A stretch of DNA of 26,108 nucleotides from the NCBI GenBank assembly GCA_964399235.1, contig CAYNQC010000009.1, forward strand, positions 1 to 26,108, given 5' to 3'. How positions within the stretch are numbered: position 1 is the first letter of the stretch; every line of letters starts with the position of its first letter. Origin of the DNA: DASPPK01 sp964399235 (GTDB lineage: Archaea; Thermoproteota; Bathyarchaeia; Bathyarchaeales; Bathycorpusculaceae). Made by a program: the position numbers and the translations under genes. Shown piece after piece: positions 6,757 to 13,952 of this stretch. The notes under the pieces were generated by a model. That model was not told the DNA's origin. It was given only the letters and a program-made list of their open reading frames with translations, and searched no databases.

Positions 6757-7245
6757 CTAAAGCATTCGCTTCAGGAGTTCGTCTATCTTTTCCCCGCGGT
6801 ATCCGAGCGCTCCACCCGAACCGTAACCTTTCTTGATCTTTCCCTTGAAACCCTTAGACGGCGGGTGAAGTCTGAAAAGCGGCTGTATGCCTTTAAGCTT
6901 CCAATATTCTGCTCGGCAACTGTAGACTGCTTCTGCCAGATCCTCAAGTGACTTGTACCCCACTTTCTGTGCGTACTCGTCCGTCAGCTTTTTGTCACCT
7001 GCAAGCCTTCCTCTTCTATTTATCAGCATGACCACCGTTTCTTTCGAAGGCTCACCGTATGTAATGTAGTCTTTCGCGGTTTTCAACATGCCCAGAAACG
7101 CGGGGCGATCATCAACTAGTCCGGCGTAGTTGTTCCTGGGAAGGTGAAGCATCTGCAACGTCTCTCTTGCCTCCATTGAGGCGCTTATAGTTCCGCGAAT
7201 TCGTACAATGGCCAGGCATTTGCGTGCCTTAGTTTCTTCGCTCAA
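6757..7245 (-). CDS. rpl30: Ribosomal protein L30 (uL30)
   Basis: The 162-residue archaeal-length protein has the ferredoxin-like core CLAIVRIRGTISASMEARET and the L30 signature HLPRNNYAGLVDDRPAFLGM. The C-terminal extension (LFRLHPPSKGFKGKIKKGYG) is shared with eukaryotic L7. The start codon is TTG 7245, abutting the S5 stop (TAG|TTG), with GGGTGA just upstream, so translation is coupled. Confidence 0.94.
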   Translation of the reverse strand: MSEETKARKCLAIVRIRGTISASMEARETLQMLHLPRNNYAGLVDDRPAFLGMLKTAKDYITYGEPSKETVVMLINRRGRLAGDKKLTDEYAQKVGYKSLEDLAEAVYSCRAEYWKLKGIQPLFRLHPPSKGFKGKIKKGYGSGGALGYRGEKIDELLKRML

Positions 7246-7911
7246 CTATTTCACCCAGTCTGTTGGAGTTATGAGGCTGTAACTCTGCTTCAGTGCGTCA
7301 AAGACTGCATATGCGAATGAAGGAATGGTTCTCGTTGAACCGAAACTTCTGGTCCAGCAGTCTTTTACTCCAGCCAACCCGAGAATCACCTTTGCCACTT
7401 CGCTTGCCACGAGTCCCAAGCCTCTGGGACCGGGGACAAAAATCACTGTTACGCCTCCTGTTTTCCCCTCTACTTGGAAAGGTATTGAGTGGGGTCTTCC
7501 GCATCCGCATTCCCAGCTTCCGCATCCCCGTCTGACCGGAACAATTTTCAGGCGGGCGTCTGTAGCCGCTTTCTCTATTGCATTTCTCACTTGGCTGGCT
7601 TTACCAGATCCCAAGCCTATATAGCCGTCTCTGTTTCCCACCGCAACCACTGCTCTGAACCGGGATTTCTCGCCAGCGTCGGTCTGCTTCTGAACCAAGT
7701 TTATGTTTATCACTTCTTCCTGAAGGTCGGGTATGAGGGCGTCTACAATCTGGGATTCTCGTATCTGAAGTCCTGCCGTGAAGACTTCTTCAATGGATGT
7801 AATCCTGCCTTCTTGAATCATCTTTCCCAACCGTGTTTTTGGGACCCACTGCTCTAGATTTACCGATGATTCTTTTGGTCTGCGGTCTCTTCTTCGTCCT
7901 CGTGATGTCAA
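7246..7911 (-). CDS. rps5: Ribosomal protein S5 (uS5)
   Basis: This small-subunit protein contributes to decoding accuracy near the mRNA entry site. The 221 residues include the dsRBD-like N-domain (FRAVVAVGNRDGYIGLGSGK) and the archaeal Cys-rich signature RRGCGSWECGCGRPHS, then VTVIFVPGPRGLGLVASEVA in the C-domain. The start is TTG 7911 within AATTGA, overlapping the L18 stop, with AGAGGT 8 nt upstream. Confidence 0.95.
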   Translation of the reverse strand: MTSRGRRRDRRPKESSVNLEQWVPKTRLGKMIQEGRITSIEEVFTAGLQIRESQIVDALIPDLQEEVININLVQKQTDAGEKSRFRAVVAVGNRDGYIGLGSGKASQVRNAIEKAATDARLKIVPVRRGCGSWECGCGRPHSIPFQVEGKTGGVTVIFVPGPRGLGLVASEVAKVILGLAGVKDCWTRSFGSTRTIPSFAYAVFDALKQSYSLITPTDWVK

Positions 7912-8513
7912 TTCTTATTACCTCTACCTTTAAACGCAGCAATCATTTCCTTCTTGACTTCTTCAACGTGTTTAGCCAGTGTTTCGGGCTTGATGTTCTG
8001 CTGGAGATATTTCGAAAACTTTGACTGATATGCTTCAGTGTCAGACGCAAGTTCTTGTGCGTACTTGACGATGTGTTCGCCTTTCATCCTCTTTTCATCT
8101 GGCAGTTTCCCCTCACCGTGGGGCACGTTTACCTTTGCATCGACCACTCCTTTGAGCACTGCGAAAATTCTTGCTCCCTTCGTGGGCGGATACAAACCTA
8201 TGTCAAGAATTGCCTTCTCCGTCCCGTGAGCCTTAGCTTTTAACCCACACAAGAAGCCAGTCAGATAAGCCGCCGGAAGGTTTCCTCTGGGAGCTTTCCA
8301 CCCGTACTTGACTAATTCCCTACTGTGAGCAGAAACTAAAACCTCATCCCCTTTCGGTTTAGCCACGACTATTTGCGCAATAATATTGTTGATGCTGCTA
8401 CGAGTCACGAGTCGAGGTTGACCTGAAAGCAGGAATGCTTTTCTGGCATGGTAGTCGGTTTTTCCCTCTCTTCTCCGCCGGAATTTCGTGCAGTAGCGTG
8501 AGTTTCGTGCCAT
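7908..8513 (-). CDS. rpl18: Ribosomal protein L18 (uL18)
   Basis: This is the 5S rRNA-binding protein of the central protuberance. The 201 residues begin MARNSRYCTKFRRRREGKTD and contain TRSSINNIIAQIV and the GARIFAVLKGVVDAKVNVPH region typical of archaeal and eukaryotic L18/L5. It starts at 8513 with a 1-nt overlap of the L19e stop (TAATG). Confidence 0.95.
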   Translation of the reverse strand: MARNSRYCTKFRRRREGKTDYHARKAFLLSGQPRLVTRSSINNIIAQIVVAKPKGDEVLVSAHSRELVKYGWKAPRGNLPAAYLTGFLCGLKAKAHGTEKAILDIGLYPPTKGARIFAVLKGVVDAKVNVPHGEGKLPDEKRMKGEHIVKYAQELASDTEAYQSKFSKYLQQNIKPETLAKHVEEVKKEMIAAFKGRGNKN

Positions 8514-8968
8514 TAGCGTTTCCTCCAGAGTTCATGAGTCTTCAGATAGCGTTCCAAATCTGCAACCGACTCGAATCTGCCGCTGGACGCCATGCGGTAC
8601 AGTTTTTGATAGGCATTTTCAGGGATGGTCTTCTTTGCTTTCAATTCTCGAAGTTTCTTCCTCAGAGCTCTGATCTTGCTCATCCAAGCCCTTTTCTTGG
8701 AGACCCTTGCGTGGCCTGTGCCCGTTCTGCTTCCCGGACCGCTTCTTCGGCCTTTTTTCCTCTTTTCGCGCATTATTCGTGCTCTTGCCCGACTTATGCC
8801 GGCTACTGGCAACGCTTTGATCACGCCTTCATGGACGAGTCTTCTGACTTCGTCTCTAGTCATAGCTGTCTCAACATCTTCCGTTCTTGCGGGGTCGATC
8901 CAGACGCGGTTCTGTCCAACCTTAAGCACCTGTGCTGCAAGGCGACGTTGGCTGTTCAAAGTGGTCAT
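8513..8968 (-). CDS. rpl19e: Ribosomal protein L19e (eL19)
   Basis: This large-subunit protein of archaea and eukaryotes is 151 residues long. It starts MTTLNSQRRLAAQVLKVGQN and contains the basic GSRTGTGHARVSKKRAWMSK helix and the terminal YLKTHELWRKR, all typical. It overlaps the L32e stop by 1 nt (TAATG). Confidence 0.95.
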   Translation of the reverse strand: MTTLNSQRRLAAQVLKVGQNRVWIDPARTEDVETAMTRDEVRRLVHEGVIKALPVAGISRARARIMREKRKKGRRSGPGSRTGTGHARVSKKRAWMSKIRALRKKLRELKAKKTIPENAYQKLYRMASSGRFESVADLERYLKTHELWRKR

Positions 8969-9519
8969 TATTCTGTGCTTCTCCCTTTGCGTTTCTTGGT
9001 CTTTTCTTCGACTTTCGATTTCTCCTCTTCAGGTGCTTCCTGTTGTTCATTCGTTTCTTTCTCTGTTTCTGCGGCGTCTTCCTTCTCTTTTTCTTCTTCT
9101 GGCCTCTTTGCTAATGCTTTGCCCGCTTGTCCGAGGTTAAGGACGACAATCTTTTTTCTTCTCGCCTCTGCGAGAAGGTCTCCCCTGTTCTTCTTGCCTA
9201 CCGTGTGGGCTATGCGTATGGCTTGGGTTTTTGGGTCTACTCTGTCCAGTTGTTCAACGTTGTGAACAAGAACTTCTCGGTAACCCGACGGGTGCAGTCC
9301 CCTAGAGACTCTTGGTCCTCCATATCCAGCACCAGCAGCAGGAGGCCAGCCTTTGTACATAAGGCGTACTTTATGATCTAATCCTCGAGGGTTGCGCCAA
9401 TTTTTCTTCAGTCTGACGTATCGCCAGCTTTCAGGTCTGACGAACTTCGGCTTCTTTCCCTTTGCGCGTTCTCTGGTTCTCAACGCTTTCCTGCAGGGCC
9501 GTGTCTTTGGCTCTGTCAT
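8968..9519 (-). CDS. rpl32e: Ribosomal protein L32e (eL32) with charged C-terminal tail
   Basis: The core (about residues 20-140) has KFVRPESWRYVRLKKNWRNP and GPRVSRGLHPSGYREVLVHN, the eL32 signature. From about residue 140 a tail of more than 40 residues consists mostly of E, K, A and Q (KRPEEEKEKEDAAETEKETN) and ends in KKRKGRSTE. The tail looks disordered and makes the protein longer than the usual archaeal eL32 of about 130 residues. ATG 9519 overlaps the L6 stop by 4 nt (ATGA). Confidence 0.94.
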   Translation of the reverse strand: MTEPKTRPCRKALRTRERAKGKKPKFVRPESWRYVRLKKNWRNPRGLDHKVRLMYKGWPPAAGAGYGGPRVSRGLHPSGYREVLVHNVEQLDRVDPKTQAIRIAHTVGKKNRGDLLAEARRKKIVVLNLGQAGKALAKRPEEEKEKEDAAETEKETNEQQEAPEEEKSKVEEKTKKRKGRSTE

Positions 9520-10064
9520 GCTTCCATTCCCTCGAACTGTTCAAAGACGTAGAGTCCGTCCAAAAAGATGCGCGGGTCTTTTCTCCTGACCTTCGTCGCC
9601 TGTTCGACGTTCGCTGCGGTTTGGCTCACATCCTCCAAGTTTATGCCTTGAACTATGACATCTTCACCTTGGATCTTCACTTCAACGTCTCCGATTATCT
9701 TGGCTCTTCGCGGACTGCGCTCGCCAGTGAAGTTTTCGATAAGCACAGTCTTTTCTTTAAGCTTGACCGAAATGGGAAAGTGGGAAAAGACAACTTTGAG
9801 CTTGTAAGTAAAACCTTTTGTGACGCCGGTAATCATGTTCCGAATATGGGACGCAACCGTGCCCACCAATGCGGCTTCCTTTTTGCGTGGCCATTCGGCC
9901 CGTACTCGCACTGTGTTGTCAGCAAGTTCGATTGAGACGGGTTCATGAGAGAAGTTGCGTGTTAGGGTCCCCTTGGGACCTGTGACCTTGACTTCTCTTT
10001 CCTCTAAGGCGATCTTCACATCGTCCGGAACTTGAACGGTCTCTGACTTCTCTGGCACCCGCAT
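9516..10064 (-). CDS. rpl6: Ribosomal protein L6 (uL6)
   Basis: This protein lies near the factor-binding site of the large subunit. The 182 residues have two repeated alpha/beta domains, with REVKVTGPKGTLTRNF in the first and VLIENFTGERSPRRAKIIGD in the second. ATG 10064 was preferred over an in-frame GTG at 10073 because GAGGT lies 7 nt before the ATG and would overlap the GTG start. The S8 stop is 12 bp upstream. Confidence 0.94.
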   Translation of the reverse strand: MRVPEKSETVQVPDDVKIALEEREVKVTGPKGTLTRNFSHEPVSIELADNTVRVRAEWPRKKEAALVGTVASHIRNMITGVTKGFTYKLKVVFSHFPISVKLKEKTVLIENFTGERSPRRAKIIGDVEVKIQGEDVIVQGINLEDVSQTAANVEQATKVRRKDPRIFLDGLYVFEQFEGMEA

Positions 10065-10076
10065 CGTCAACACCTC

Positions 10077-10460
10077 TCAGTAAACGAAAGCTATCAGTCT
10101 GCCTCCGGTGTGCTTTTCTTTCGCATCTCGGTGCGATATGACGCCTGTCGGTGCCGAGACGACGAGCAATCCAACTTCTCTTGACGGAAGAAACTCTTTC
10201 TCCCATTCCTCAAACTGGTCTGTCTTAATCGAAAAGCGCGGTCTTATGGCACCGCACTTGTTTATTCTTCCGAGCAACTGGACCTTGAATTTTCCAGAAC
10301 GACCGTCATCTATATACTCGAATTCGCCGATGTAGCCATTCAGCTGCATAATTCTCAATACTCGACCCAAAAGTTTAGAGGCTGGACTGATTATGCATTC
10401 ATGCTTGTTTCGCATTTCATTGTTGATTACGGTTGTCAAACCGTTTGCCAATGTGTCCAT
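10077..10460 (-). CDS. rps8: Ribosomal protein S8 (uS8)
   Basis: This primary 16S rRNA-binding protein starts MDTLANGLTTVINNEMRNKH, the family's usual beginning, and ends VISHRDAKEKHTGGRLIAFVY. ATG 10460 is preferred over a GTG at 10478 that would overlap the S14 stop: GAGG lies 7-10 nt before the ATG. The 127-residue length fits archaeal S8. Confidence 0.95.
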   Translation of the reverse strand: MDTLANGLTTVINNEMRNKHECIISPASKLLGRVLRIMQLNGYIGEFEYIDDGRSGKFKVQLLGRINKCGAIRPRFSIKTDQFEEWEKEFLPSREVGLLVVSAPTGVISHRDAKEKHTGGRLIAFVY

Positions 10461-10474
10461 CGTGTTTTCCTCTT

Positions 10475-10639
10475 TCACTCGTACTTGTTGAAGCCGAGTT
10501 TTTTGGCTACCTCCCTAAAACAGTGCCGACATAGATATAAATTGTAACGTCTGATTACCGGACCGTAGGATCCGCATCTGCTGCATGGCCTTGCGCCTTT
10601 GCCGTATTTTCTCTCTTTCTGTGATTTCTGCTTCCCCAT
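10475..10639 (-). CDS. rps14: Ribosomal protein S14 (uS14), zinc-binding
   Basis: The 54-residue small-subunit protein begins MGKQKSQKERKYGKGARPC. C19/C22 and C37/C40 form the CxxC...CxxC zinc site of archaeal S14, and GFNKYE closes the protein. ATG 10639 has AGGTGG 7 nt upstream and lies 15 bp after the L5 stop. The following S8 start codon is 14 bp beyond its stop. Small size, not doubt, is why it is easily missed. Confidence 0.94.
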   Translation of the reverse strand: MGKQKSQKERKYGKGARPCSRCGSYGPVIRRYNLYLCRHCFREVAKKLGFNKYE

Positions 10640-10654
10640 TCATTATCCACCTGT

Positions 10655-11194
10655 CTAGACGATTTCCACTCCCAAGGTTTCCTTGGCGAACGCCATCGAT
10701 TCCTCAGGCGTCAGGACATGTTTTGTACCAAGTTTGCTTCTTCTCCTTCTTCGGGTCTTGACGCGGTAGCCCGGTCGGATTACTGATACGCATACATCCA
10801 TGCCAAAGATGCCCACATCGGGGTCGTATTTCACTCCCGGCAGTTCAATATGCTCTTTTATGCCGAAGGAGAAGTTGCCCTGCCTGTCGAAACATCTCCC
10901 TGGCAGCTTCTTGTCAATCACCGGCAAAACCTTGTTTAAGAAATCAACAGCCTTTTCTTTTCTGAGTGTCACGATGCAGGCGATCGATTCGCCTTTTCTT
11001 ATGTTGAAATCCCTGACTGATTCCTTGGCTTTTCTTCTGCAAGGAGTCTGACCCGCTATTTCCTTCAATACTTTTACTGCTTTCTCAAGCGGTTCTCCAG
11101 ACTTTCCGACGCTGATGTTCACAACAACTTTTTCTATTTTGGGTTTGAGCATGGGTTGGTTTTCCCGTTTTTTGCTAATGTCATCGTCGGACAA
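10655..11194 (-). CDS. rpl5: Ribosomal protein L5 (uL5)
   Basis: This 5S rRNA- and P-site-tRNA-contacting protein has the archaeal L5 signature PKIEKVVVNISVGKSGEPLE and VKYDPDVGIFGMDVCVSVIR. A longer frame reaches 11293 but overlaps S4e and adds unrelated sequence. TTG 11194, one base after the S4e stop and 8 nt behind GGAGGG, gives 179 residues. An ATG 14 codons later (11152) is the conservative alternative. Confidence 0.93.
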   Translation of the reverse strand: MSDDDISKKRENQPMLKPKIEKVVVNISVGKSGEPLEKAVKVLKEIAGQTPCRRKAKESVRDFNIRKGESIACIVTLRKEKAVDFLNKVLPVIDKKLPGRCFDRQGNFSFGIKEHIELPGVKYDPDVGIFGMDVCVSVIRPGYRVKTRRRRRSKLGTKHVLTPEESMAFAKETLGVEIV

Positions 11195-11195
11195 A

Positions 11196-11954
11196 TCAGT
11201 CGCCCTCCGACAGTGAAATAAATGGGTGGGCGTCTCCAATTGCGAAGATGAATTCCAACGTTGTCTGGTAGCGGGTGCCCTTTTCGTCTTCAACTGTGAC
11301 TAAAGCATTTCTCCGTTTCTTTCCTTCTGCCTTCTCAATCTCGATTATCCTGCCGAATTTTCCAACGTTTTTCCCACCAGTTATTACTGCAAAATCCTTT
11401 TCCTTCATTTTTGTGTGTTCCAGAACTTGTTTTTCCGGAATGCCCACTTTGAGAGTGTCAAGCGTGCCGTAAACATCTTCCTGCGGGTTCTTGGGATCAG
11501 TCACCTTGACAAGTAAATTTGATCCGTCATGAAGATGAAGTTGTATTTGTCCTTTGTTCGTAACGGTTTTGTCCTCTATCCGGCACAGTTTGAATTTGGA
11601 TTCTTCATCTTTGATCGGGCTTAAGATCAAGCCTTTGTAGGAGGGCAAAACACGGAAGTTCTTGCCGACTTCGCGTAACGAGATTACGTCCATCAGCCCC
11701 ACTGGAAAATCGTCTCTGCGTCGCACTTTTCCGTCTACGCAGATTTTTCCCTGTGCGACTATCGTTCTTGCCTCTTTCCTTGTCTCCGTGAATTTGAGAA
11801 CATCACGAAGGACTATCGCCAGCGGTATGCATTTTGCAAGTGGGTGCGGACCAGAGGTCGGGTTCACGGTCCATGTGAATTCTTTTCTGTGGATTGGCCA
11901 GAACTTTGGTGCAGGTTTGCGTTTGAGTCCTGATGATTTTCCTTTTCCCCCCAT
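11196..11954 (-). CDS. rps4e: Ribosomal protein S4e (eS4)
   Basis: The 252-residue small-subunit protein of archaea and eukaryotes begins MGGKGKSSGLKRKPAPKFWP. It has the S4 RNA-binding domain at about residues 45-95 (TRKEARTIVAQGKICVDGKV), the eS4 central domain and a KOW-like C-terminal part (VITGGKNVGKFGRIIEIEKA). It starts 2 bp after the L24 stop. Confidence 0.95.
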   Translation of the reverse strand: MGGKGKSSGLKRKPAPKFWPIHRKEFTWTVNPTSGPHPLAKCIPLAIVLRDVLKFTETRKEARTIVAQGKICVDGKVRRRDDFPVGLMDVISLREVGKNFRVLPSYKGLILSPIKDEESKFKLCRIEDKTVTNKGQIQLHLHDGSNLLVKVTDPKNPQEDVYGTLDTLKVGIPEKQVLEHTKMKEKDFAVITGGKNVGKFGRIIEIEKAEGKKRRNALVTVEDEKGTRYQTTLEFIFAIGDAHPFISLSEGD

Positions 11955-11956
11955 CG

Positions 11957-12628
11957 TTATTCTTCTCCTTTGTCAGTTTTCTTGGTCGATTTGCGAGTAG
12001 TACGTTTGACCTGTTTCTTGGGTTTAGGTGTTTCCTTTGGAGCTTCTTCGGCTTCTGGTTCTGCTTTCTCTTTCGCCTTCTTTCGGGCGGGTTTCTTGGT
12101 CCTTGTGACCCTCTTTCGGGGGGCCTTCTTCTTTGCGATCGGTTTTTCTTCGACGGGTTTGATTTCTTCCTTCGCTTTTTCGATTTCAACAGCTTCTTCT
12201 GGAGGTTTGGCTTTTGGTATCTCTTCTGCTTTCTTGATCTTTTTGACCCGTCCCTGTATTTCCTTCTTTGATTCTAGGATTTCCTTTCGCCACTTATCGT
12301 CCAGGTTTAAACGTGTAACGATGACTTTAGAGGGGTGTATTGGAACGTTGATTGTTGTCCCGTCTACCTTTTCTCGAGTGAGACCTTCAACGTATATTCG
12401 GTACTTTGTCAAATCCACACGGGTGATCTTTCCTTCAACGCCCTTGTGGTCTCCTCTGACAACTCGCACAGTGTCGCCCGTTCTGACTGGAAAGCTCTTG
12501 GTTCCGTGTGAAGTTCGCAGTTCTGCCGAAAGATGTGCTGCTAAGAGCTTGTGACGTATGTGGGCCGGTGCCTGGAAGAGCTTTTTTCTTTGTTTAGTTG
12601 GTTTCGTCAGCGGTTTCGCGGTTTGCAT
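11957..12628 (-). CDS. rpl24: Ribosomal protein L24 (uL24) with long Lys/Pro/Glu-rich tail
   Basis: Residues 1-115 are uL24, an early assembly protein: KQRKKLFQAPAHIRHKLLAA, then the KOW motif in VRTGDTVRVVRGDHKGVEGK. After about residue 120 follows a tail of about 100 residues rich in K, E, P, A and R (AKKKAPRKRVTRTKKPARKK, later KQVKRTTRKSTKKT). It resembles histone H1-like or nucleolar-type tails and is about as long as the ribosomal domain. Archaeal uL24 is usually about 120 residues. ATG 12628 is preferred over GTG 12637 because GAGGT lies 7 nt upstream of it. Confidence 0.93.
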   Translation of the reverse strand: MQTAKPLTKPTKQRKKLFQAPAHIRHKLLAAHLSAELRTSHGTKSFPVRTGDTVRVVRGDHKGVEGKITRVDLTKYRIYVEGLTREKVDGTTINVPIHPSKVIVTRLNLDDKWRKEILESKKEIQGRVKKIKKAEEIPKAKPPEEAVEIEKAKEEIKPVEEKPIAKKKAPRKRVTRTKKPARKKAKEKAEPEAEEAPKETPKPKKQVKRTTRKSTKKTDKGEE

Positions 12629-12638
12629 TTCACTCACC

Positions 12639-13079
12639 TCAGACTATTATGCTGGAAGCACTTGCTATCCTCGGCCATCTCTCTGCAGCCTCTTTTGCCA
12701 CGGGACCCCGAATTTCGGATCCTTTCATTTCTCCTTCAGGAGTTATTATCACGGCAGCATTATCTTCGAACTGAATCCAGATACCATCGACTCGTCGGAA
12801 CGGTTTTCTCTGCCTTACGATTACTGCCTGGAACATTTTCTTCCGCATATCTGGAGTTCCCTGCCTTACGGACACTGTTATCTTGTCTCCGACTGTGGCT
12901 GATGGGTAACGTCTGAGCCTGCCTTTGTAACCAAACACTTGGACCAGTCGAAGAGTCCTTGCCCCAGTGTTATCGGTGCACCTCAGCACCGATGGAGGCT
13001 GAAGTCCTCTGGACAATTTCCTTCCGTGTCCAATCATTCCCTTGGCGATGAGTCCTCTTCCTTTCGCCTTCGCCGCCAT
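12639..13079 (-). CDS. rpl14: Ribosomal protein L14 (uL14)
   Basis: The 146-residue protein of the subunit interface carries SVLRCTDNTGARTLRLVQVF and FEDNAAVIITPEGEMKGSEI, the uL14 signatures, and ends RIASASSIIV. It starts 2 bp after the S17 stop. It is slightly longer at the N-terminus (MAAKAKGRGLIAKGM) than the shortest archaeal L14. Confidence 0.95.
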   Translation of the reverse strand: MAAKAKGRGLIAKGMIGHGRKLSRGLQPPSVLRCTDNTGARTLRLVQVFGYKGRLRRYPSATVGDKITVSVRQGTPDMRKKMFQAVIVRQRKPFRRVDGIWIQFEDNAAVIITPEGEMKGSEIRGPVAKEAAERWPRIASASSIIV

Positions 13080-13081
13080 TC

Positions 13082-13399
13082 CTACTTCTCCTCGACCTTT
13101 TCAACGACGACAAACATGACGGTTTTGCTCATAGGGCGGCTTTCAGCGATGGTCACGCGATCTCCCTCTTTCACATCAATGCACGGAGGATTGTGCGATG
13201 GAATGCGACTGCGTCTTCTCTGATACCTCTTGAATTTGGGTACGTATGACAAATAATCGCGTTCTACAATGACTGTTTTGTCCATTTTTGCGCTTACGAC
13301 CACTCCTTCCAACACGCGACCTCTTACCGACAACTCGCCATGGAAAGGACAATTAACGTCATCGCAGGTCTTCTTAGGCTTCTTGAAAGTCAATGACAT
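13082..13399 (-). CDS. rps17: Ribosomal protein S17 (uS17)
   Basis: This primary rRNA-binding OB-fold protein has the archaeal N-terminus CDDVNCPFHGELSVRGRVLE and the core VSAKMDKTVIVERDYLSYVP. ATG 13399 overlaps the Rnp1 stop by 1 nt (TAATG) with AGGAG 9 nt upstream. An ATG two codons earlier is too close to the Shine-Dalgarno sequence. Confidence 0.94.
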   Translation of the reverse strand: MSLTFKKPKKTCDDVNCPFHGELSVRGRVLEGVVVSAKMDKTVIVERDYLSYVPKFKRYQRRRSRIPSHNPPCIDVKEGDRVTIAESRPMSKTVMFVVVEKVEEK

Positions 13400-13680
13400 T
13401 ACCATAATCTCCTGATGGTCTTTTTGAGGCGGTCTTCAGGTCTTCCAACAAGAATTCTTCCCGCGATCTCAACGACCGTGCGGTCTGGAAACCTAAACTG
13501 AAACGTACTCGCATCCTTGACCAGGATCTTTCTTTTCCCACTCTGCATGATTGCAAAAGTATTTCGCGTTTCATCTACGATCTTGCCAGATATTCCTATG
13601 TTTCCCCGGTGGCTACTCTTGCAGACTCTGGCCTCCGTTCCGACGAATTCGCAACGGACTATATCTGGCGTTACTTTCAT
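13399..13680 (-). CDS. rnp1: Ribonuclease P protein component 1 (Rpp29/Pop4)
   Basis: This is the 93-residue archaeal RNase P subunit, which with Rpp21 supports substrate recognition in tRNA 5' maturation. The Sm-like barrel is seen in GISGKIVDETRNTFAIMQSG, followed by KRKILVKDASTFQFRFPD and GRILVGRPEDRLKK. Archaeal Rnp1 sits in this position between L29 and S17. The start overlaps the L29 stop by 4 nt. No SUI1/eIF1 gene intervenes, although many archaea have one here. Confidence 0.92.
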   Translation of the reverse strand: MKVTPDIVRCEFVGTEARVCKSSHRGNIGISGKIVDETRNTFAIMQSGKRKILVKDASTFQFRFPDRTVVEIAGRILVGRPEDRLKKTIRRLW

Positions 13681-13952
13681 TTCTCTTTCTTCCTTTCGGG
13701 TTTCGGTTTTTCCTTCGCCTTTTTCTTAGTCTCTTTCTTTGCGCCTCTTATTCCAAGTCTCTCTTCATGCTCTATCGTGAGCATTTTGGCGATTGCCTTG
13801 CGTATCTCCTTGATTCTGGCAGGGTTTTCGATTGTGCCGCCTGCCCTGATCATGGTTCTCAACCTCAGAAGTTCTGTTCGCAACTCGCCGAGTCTCTTAG
13901 ACCTGTCTTCGGTCGACATGTCGCGGATTTCTTTGACTCGGAGTATCGGCAT
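13677..13952 (-). CDS. rpl29: Ribosomal protein L29 (uL29) with basic tail
   Basis: This 91-residue protein lies at the polypeptide exit tunnel, where it can contact SRP and the translocon. The helical hairpin is seen in IRDMSTEDRSKRLGELRTEL and ENPARIKEIRKAIAKMLTIE. The last 20 residues are almost entirely K, E and P. It starts at 13952 with a 1-nt overlap of the S3 stop. Confidence 0.93.
   Translation of the reverse strand: MPILRVKEIRDMSTEDRSKRLGELRTELLRLRTMIRAGGTIENPARIKEIRKAIAKMLTIEHEERLGIRGAKKETKKKAKEKPKPERKKEK

Noticed and set aside
8435..9265. Plus-strand open frame of 276 codons
   Set aside because: It lies antisense across L18, L19e and L32e, which are unambiguous. Its translation is rich in F, S, C and L, the usual shadow of Lys/Arg/Glu-rich genes.
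11195..11293. N-terminal extension of L5
   Set aside because: It overlaps the S4e end and adds non-conserved residues; TTG 11194 behind GGAGGG is better.
11933..12554. Plus-strand frames that look membrane-like
   Set aside because: The hydrophobic Phe/Leu runs are the reverse complement of the Lys/Glu-rich L24 tail.
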